DNA of 26,187 nucleotides, from positions 1 to 26,187 of the IMG/VR virus record IMGVR_UViG_3300042922_000237, one strand, 5' to 3'. Below, one piece after another: positions 23,218 to 26,187 of the stretch (position 1 is the stretch's first letter; the number at the start of each line of letters is the position of its first letter). Both the position numbers and the translations under genes were made by a program. The DNA is from a virus. The notes under the pieces were generated by a model. It was not told where the DNA came from and ran no database searches. It worked only from the letters and a program-made list of their open reading frames with translations.

Positions 23218-24240
23218 TTATATCATATTAATAGCATCTACAAGCTGTTGTATTGTTTTATGAGTATATGTTTTTTCAGTTTCATCACTAACGGCATGTC
23301 CTAATATTTTTTTTGTTAATAGTTTATTGATAACTACGTTATCTAACATAGTAGCGCATGTATGCCTACCATCATGTGGCAAGTGATCCATATTCAATAT
23401 TTGCATTAGTGGATCCCAGTAGTAATTCCTTAGTTTTGGATAGCTTAATGGTTTATTTTCAAATTCTATTAAAAATTTATTTTTTGGATTATACAATTCT
23501 TCGATAAATTTAAATATTTTTTCTGATATTGGTATAGCCCTATTCTTGCCTGCTTTGGTTTTTATACCCCCCCTCATGTAACGTTTATCTAAATGCACAT
23601 TAGCTGTCTCTATTTTTAATAATTCAGTAGGACGTAATCCAGTATAGCAAAGTATCAATGCAAATTTCACAGCTATATCGTCAGTATTTTTCCATAGTAC
23701 TACAAGCTCTTCTTTAGTAAATGCCTTATGTATATCGCTTTTTTCTTCTGGTGACTCTAATTTTACATATTTAGAATAATCTTTTTTAACAAGATCGTTT
23801 TCCATCGCTAAACTAAAGAGAAATCCGAATAATATTTTCATATTACTTTTTGATGCATAGCTTTTATCCCAGTTGTTTAATTCTTTTTGCATATGTTCAG
23901 CTCTTATATCAATAAATTTCATACTTACAAATTTATCACTGCATGCATTACGTGCAGCTCTATAACCGCTTGTTATCTCTTTCCCATTATCAGTGTATTT
24001 TCTCTTTACCCATAGCTCGTAAATAGCCGAAAAAGTTAAATCTCTATTTGACATATCGTATGGATCCGCATTGTATGAAGCCAAAGTCATCATTGCGTCT
24101 TGCGATTTTTCAAAATATCCTAAGATGTTATATATCGGATGACCTTTTTCGTTAAATCCTTCTGTTTTTCTAGCAACAAATGGCTTTCTTCTGTTACCTT
24201 TTAATTTAAATACACTTCCATAACCGTTTGGTAATCTCAC
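23218..24240 (-). CDS. int: Tyrosine-recombinase integrase
   Basis: A 340-residue protein counted from GTG at 24240, chosen because GAGGTGG lies 6 nt upstream and the product then begins LPNGYGSVFKLKGNRR, the usual start of this family; an ATG at 24255 is in frame but overlaps that ribosome site. An arm-binding N-terminus is followed by a core-binding domain (about 70-165) and a catalytic domain with Arg203 (YTGLRPTE), HDGRH (His289, Arg292), LGH (His315) and nucleophile Tyr325 (TYTHKT). All key residues are present. It integrates and excises the phage at the adjacent repeat region. It is probably cotranscribed with the 98-residue gene upstream. Confidence 0.92.
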   Translation of the reverse strand: MRLPNGYGSVFKLKGNRRKPFVARKTEGFNEKGHPIYNILGYFEKSQDAMMTLASYNADPYDMSNRDLTFSAIYELWVKRKYTDNGKEITSGYRAARNACSDKFVSMKFIDIRAEHMQKELNNWDKSYASKSNMKILFGFLFSLAMENDLVKKDYSKYVKLESPEEKSDIHKAFTKEELVVLWKNTDDIAVKFALILCYTGLRPTELLKIETANVHLDKRYMRGGIKTKAGKNRAIPISEKIFKFIEELYNPKNKFLIEFENKPLSYPKLRNYYWDPLMQILNMDHLPHDGRHTCATMLDNVVINKLLTKKILGHAVSDETEKTYTHKTIQQLVDAINMI

Positions 24241-24281
24241 AATGAACCACCTCATTTCTTTAATATATTTTTTATTGTTCG

Positions 24282-24578
24282 TTAGAAATACTTTGACTTT
24301 CCTTTATGTCCTTCTGGAACAATTGGCTTTTCATGTAAATATTGAAAATCTTTTCGGTAGTGTCGATGGTTGTGTAAAGAAAAGTAAATATAGTTTTTAT
24401 CATCAACCTCTAACGCCCGAAGAAAATAAGCTTTTTTCCCGCCATGCATTACCGTTGCACCGAAAACATAGTCTTTTTCAAAATTAACTTCGTACAATAT
24501 TATTTGTAACATCGAAGCAATAGCCAAATAATCTTCCCGATCTTTATACTTTTCAATCAATTCTTTTTTATTAACCAC
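24282..24578 (-). CDS. Unknown 98-residue protein upstream of integrase
   Basis: Start GTG at 24578 is preferred because AAAGGAG lies 8 nt upstream; a GTG at 24587 overlaps that site. The protein begins with a charged helix (NKKELIEKYKDREDYLAIASM), has a beta-like middle (DYVFGATVMHGGKKAYFL) and a His-rich SLHNHRHYRKDFQYLH segment. No family is recognised. The integrase starts 41 nt after its stop, so the two form an operon from the promoter at 24635-24663. The TTTGTCGAAT motif overlaps its ribosome site. It could help recombination directionality or immunity, but that is only position-based. Confidence 0.65.
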   Translation of the reverse strand: MVNKKELIEKYKDREDYLAIASMLQIILYEVNFEKDYVFGATVMHGGKKAYFLRALEVDDKNYIYFSLHNHRHYRKDFQYLHEKPIVPEGHKGKSKYF

Positions 24579-24590
24579 AATAAACACTCC

Positions 24591-24600
24591 TTTGTCGAAT
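24591..24600 (-). promoter_or_regulatory. ATTCGACAAA motif, copy 1
   Basis: TTTGTCGAAT on the plus strand, i.e. ATTCGACAAA read along the leftward gene, overlapping its ribosome site. It is a perfect inverted partner of copy 2, and together they flank the two interleaved promoters. It contains TGTCGAA, identical to the Spo0A box consensus. Confidence 0.55.
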
Positions 24601-24621
24601 TTTGTATTGTTTTGCGTTTTA

Positions 24622-24650
24622 TTGAAACTTACCTATAGTATGTGTACAAT
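24622..24650 (+). promoter_or_regulatory. Rightward promoter for the 45-residue gene
   Basis: TTGAAA (24622-24627), a 17-nt spacer and TACAAT (24645-24650), expected start near 24657. This excludes the ATG at 24642 as a start and supports GTG 24705. Confidence 0.65.
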
Positions 24651-24663
24651 AAAGATAAGTCAA
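24635..24663 (-). promoter_or_regulatory. Leftward promoter for the 98-residue gene and integrase
   Basis: On the minus strand TTGACT (24663-24658), 17 nt, TACTAT (24640-24635). It is interleaved with a rightward promoter on the other strand. Consensus-based. Confidence 0.6.
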
Positions 24664-24668
24664 TCGCG

Positions 24669-24678
24669 ATTCGACAAA
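24669..24678 (+). promoter_or_regulatory. ATTCGACAAA motif, copy 2
   Basis: Lies about 12 nt after the expected start of the rightward transcript and 12 nt before the ribosome site of the 45-residue gene. Probably an operator or leader element. Confidence 0.55.
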
Positions 24679-24704
24679 TTAATAAAAAATGGAGATGCTT
24701 ATTT

Positions 24705-24842
24705 GTGATAGTGAATGAAGTTGACAACGATATTGAGCTAAAAGTTGAGCTGTTAAAAGGAATCGGTCTGCTTAATGATAATCATAAAAATGAATTATTA
24801 GAAATAATACATAACTATGTAATCAATGAAATAAAAAAATAG
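24705..24842 (+). CDS. Unknown 45-residue protein convergent with the repressor
   Basis: GTG at 24705 follows GGAGA (24691-24695) by 9 nt and lies downstream of a good promoter. The product (MIVNEVDNDIELKVELLKG..., rich in Glu, Leu and Asn) is helical and acidic in its first half, with no known motif. Its stop lies 2 nt from the end of the repressor gene on the other strand, leaving no room for a terminator. It may be an antirepressor or other switch peptide. That is inference from position. Confidence 0.55.
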   Translation: MIVNEVDNDIELKVELLKGIGLLNDNHKNELLEIIHNYVINEIKK

Positions 24843-24844
24843 AA

Positions 24845-25273
24845 TTATAACATATCTTTAATAGCTTTTCTGTCTTCGGCAGAAAGGCTTTTTATTATTT
24901 CTATAGCTTTTTCTTTTTCTTCTTCTTCACGCATTCTAGCAACGGTTCTTGTTATTAAATCAAATAATTCATTTTGACTCTCTTCGGAGAGCTTTTTTAT
25001 CGCTTCCATATCAATAGATATTTGGTTGTTTACATCAATAGAAGAAAGTTCTTCCATAACTAAACTAATTTTTTCTAAAGAAGATTCGTCAGAAACTAAA
25101 TAATCAACAGAAACACCAAAATAATCCGCTATTTTTTTTAGCGTCGAGTTTCTAGGAACAGCTCCGTTTTGCCAACTATCAATATTTGATTTACTCATTT
25201 TTAAAGTTGTTATCATTTTAGTTATTGATATTCCATCTCTTTTACATAAAGCTAAAACATGTTTATAAAACAT
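24845..25273 (-). CDS. XRE-family (CI-like) phage repressor
   Basis: A 142-residue protein. Residues about 5-60 form an HTH_3 domain (ISITKMITTLKMSKSNIDSWQNG, then TLKKIADYFGVSVDYLVS). The rest is helical and acidic (about 65-142) with a charged REEEEKEKAIEIIKSLSAEDRK segment, presumably for oligomerisation. There is no LexA-like peptidase domain, so induction must differ from lambda. GGGAGGA precedes the ATG. It is transcribed away from the strong rightward promoter and should bind the ATAGRACA repeats between them to keep lysogeny. Confidence 0.88.
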   Translation of the reverse strand: MFYKHVLALCKRDGISITKMITTLKMSKSNIDSWQNGAVPRNSTLKKIADYFGVSVDYLVSDESSLEKISLVMEELSSIDVNNQISIDMEAIKKLSEESQNELFDLITRTVARMREEEEKEKAIEIIKSLSAEDRKAIKDML

Positions 25274-25296
25274 TCAAAAATCCTCCCCAGTTTAAA

Positions 25297-25336
25297 ATAG
25301 AACAAAATAGGATAAAAATATATTGACAATAGGACA
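25297..25336. promoter_or_regulatory. Candidate repressor operators (ATAGRACA-type repeats)
   Basis: ATAGAACA (25297-25304), ATAGGATA (25307-25314) and ATAGGACA (25329-25336) are direct repeats whose starts lie 10 and 22 bp apart, about one and two helical turns. The last lies inside the rightward promoter spacer. An inverted copy, TGTTCTAT, is at 25430-25437. Fits repressor binding, not proven. Confidence 0.5.
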
Positions 25337-25351
25337 ATACCGAACTATAAT
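25323..25351 (+). promoter_or_regulatory. Perfect-consensus early rightward promoter
   Basis: TTGACA (25323-25328), exactly 17 nt, TATAAT (25346-25351): an exact sigma-70/sigma-A consensus in the divergent region from the repressor gene. It should drive the early lytic genes unless the repressor is bound. Confidence 0.85.
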
Positions 25352-25568
25352 GAAGACATCCCAAAGAAAAGACAATAAAAAACACACCTCCTGCAAAAAT
25401 AAATTTTGGGAGAATAAAAAGTTCAGTTATGTTCTATTATGTTTCCCTAAGCAAGAATTATTATACAACAAAACCGAACTAAACACAACTACTGGAATAA
25501 AATTGGTACAGAAAGGAGAACAAAATAAGTAATTAGTCCTAAATAAATTAAGAAAGAGGATGAAATTT
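25352..25568 (+). other. Long untranslated leader of the early transcript
   Basis: About 210 nt between the promoter and the first supported gene hold no credible gene. A small hairpin is possible at 25388-25412 (CTCC and CAAAA pairing with TTTTG and GGAG). A lone AAAGGAG at 25512-25518 has no start codon in range. Short frames here lack ribosome sites. Confidence 0.45.
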
Positions 25569-25799
25569 ATGAGTGAACAAAAAAGTGCAGTTCAACCGCT
25601 AGAACGGTTAAACCGCAAAAAGGAAATACTTCTAAATTGTTTTCCAGAACGAAGATTAAACGAGTTGGTCGAAGAAATTACAGTATTCCTCCAAGGGAGG
25701 AATTTAGATGCAACCGGTGGTATAACAATGGATTTAATTGAATTTACCTTACTAAGTATTAGTCTTGATCTTGAGTTGAAGACTCTTGCCAAAAGATAG
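25569..25799 (+). CDS. First early gene, unknown 76-residue protein
   Basis: ATG 25569 is chosen because AAAGAGG (25553-25559) lies 9 nt upstream; ATG 25560 abuts that site. The product starts MSEQKSAVQPLERLNRKKEI and is helical, with a conspicuous LLNCFPERRLNELVEEI segment and a hydrophobic C-terminal helix. It takes the place where Cro usually sits but shows no clear helix-turn-helix. Its last 41 nt overlap, tail to tail, the minus-strand zinc-ribbon gene. Confidence 0.65.
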   Translation: MSEQKSAVQPLERLNRKKEILLNCFPERRLNELVEEITVFLQGRNLDATGGITMDLIEFTLLSISLDLELKTLAKR

Positions 25800-26022
25800 A
25801 TTTTGCGATCATTTTTGGTTCATTTCGTTCTAAATGATATTTAATAATGTGCTGATTGAAATCTTTAAAACTTCCCATTAAATTTCGTAACGTATGATGT
25901 GAATCTAAATCCATTTCCAGATGACAAAACGGACATCGAATAGGTTCATCATGTTTTGTATCTTCAAAATTAACATCAAACAATTTATTACATTGACATT
26001 TAATTTTAACAACCGAATACAT
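25759..26022 (-). CDS. Zinc-ribbon protein, 87 residues
   Basis: Start ATG 26022 is set by AAAGGGGGTGAT just upstream; a longer reading from 26049 would ignore it. A CQC pair (C9/C11) and CPFC (C30/C33) suggest one zinc site in the first 35 residues. Residues 45-87 are helical with several histidines and aromatic residues (FKDFNQHIIKYHLERNE). Family not recognised. It runs against the early transcript and overlaps the end of the preceding plus-strand gene, so it may be expressed in lysogens. Confidence 0.6.
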   Translation of the reverse strand: MYSVVKIKCQCNKLFDVNFEDTKHDEPIRCPFCHLEMDLDSHHTLRNLMGSFKDFNQHIIKYHLERNEPKMIAKSIFWQESSTQDQD

Positions 26023-26047
26023 AGTATCACCCCCTTTTAATGGGGAC

Positions 26048-26057
26048 ATTCGACAAA
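26048..26057 (+). promoter_or_regulatory. ATTCGACAAA motif, copy 3
   Basis: Identical to copies 1 and 2. It lies in the divergent gap between the zinc-ribbon gene and the excisionase-like gene, 20 nt before the latter's ribosome site. Confidence 0.55.
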
Positions 26058-26091
26058 ATCCATTAATTACCTTTAGAAAGGAGGAAACAAC

Positions 26092-26187
26092 TTGGGAAAA
26101 TATTTAACCTGTGAAGATGTAGCAAGTTTATATGGAGTAAAAAAACTCACTATTTGGGGTTGGATTAGAGATAAAAAATTAAACGCA
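26092..26187 (+). CDS. Excisionase-like helix-turn-helix protein (partial, cut by window end)
   Basis: TTG at 26092 follows AAAGGAGG (26078-26085) by 6 nt. The visible 32 residues read YLTCEDVASLYGVKKLTIWG and then WIRDKKLNA, the helix-turn-helix 'YLTxxEVAxLxxVxxxTVxxWIRxGKL' pattern of the excisionase/MerR-like helix_turn_helix_17 group. It could be an excisionase or an early regulator. The gene continues beyond the window. Confidence 0.75.
   Translation, partial: MGKYLTCEDVASLYGVKKLTIWGWIRDKKLNA

Noticed and set aside
24242-24487. Plus-strand 81-residue frame opposite the 98-residue gene
   Set aside because: Lies opposite a better supported leftward gene and has no promoter or ribosome site.
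24642-24704. N-terminal extension of the 45-residue gene from ATG 24642
   Set aside because: The ATG lies within the promoter, before the likely transcript start, and lacks a ribosome site; GTG 24705 has one.
25290-25393. Minus-strand hydrophobic short frames after AGGAGGTG (25393-25386)
   Set aside because: The possible starts are either too close to or too far from the ribosome-like site, and the frame crosses both promoters and operators.
25323-25532. 69-residue plus-strand frame starting at TTG 25323
   Set aside because: Its start is the -35 box of the early promoter, upstream of the expected transcript start.
1-26187. CRISPR arrays, tRNA genes, insertion sequences
   Set aside because: I saw no regularly spaced repeat array, no tRNA-like cloverleaf, and no transposase or terminal inverted repeats. 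A tRNA scan was not possible by eye with certainty.

Overview
The window is a low-GC bacteriophage or prophage genome segment. Its host is probably a Bacillota (Firmicutes) bacterium: almost every gene has a strong AGGAGG-type ribosome binding site, TTG and GTG starts are common, and the DNA is AT-rich. A Negativicutes host is possible, but the sequence alone does not settle this. The tail is contractile (myovirus type), with a DUF3383-type sheath, DUF3277-type tube, gp25-like and J-like wedge proteins and a Gp138-type spike.

From left to right on the + strand: the end of an unknown gene and a small zinc-ribbon membrane protein (1-368); the head module with an unknown structural protein, a fused prohead protease and scaffold, a cement protein and the major capsid protein (482-3958); the neck (4038-6375); the sheath, tube, tail-assembly chaperone with a probable -1 frameshift, a second tube paralogue and a tape measure carrying a lysozyme-like domain (6390-11700); the baseplate (11697-16507); a glycine-rich fibre or adhesin and a second fibre-type protein (16523-18436); a run of small membrane and zinc-ribbon proteins with a holin candidate; an amidase endolysin; an HNH/AP2 endonuclease broken by an in-frame stop; a permuted papain-like hydrolase; and two small helical proteins ending at a strong terminator (21601-21640).

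Beyond that terminator is an acyltransferase-3 gene with its own promoter, a likely lysogenic-conversion 'moron'. Next comes a gene-poor stretch of phased repeats, the probable phage attachment region (22912-23217). The lysogeny and early region follows, with genes in alternating orientation: integrase and an unknown gene (minus), a 45-codon gene (plus), an XRE repressor (minus), a first early gene (plus), a zinc-ribbon gene (minus) and the start of an excisionase-like gene (plus, cut by the window edge). A perfect-consensus promoter drives the early rightward genes. A pair of interleaved divergent promoters lies between the integrase operon and the 45-codon gene. A 10-bp motif, ATTCGACAAA, occurs three times in the divergent control regions.

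Late genes, attachment region, integrase and immunity genes are contiguous in the vegetative (lambda-like) order. The sequence is therefore probably a virion, circular or metagenomic phage genome, not a prophage cut at its attachment site.
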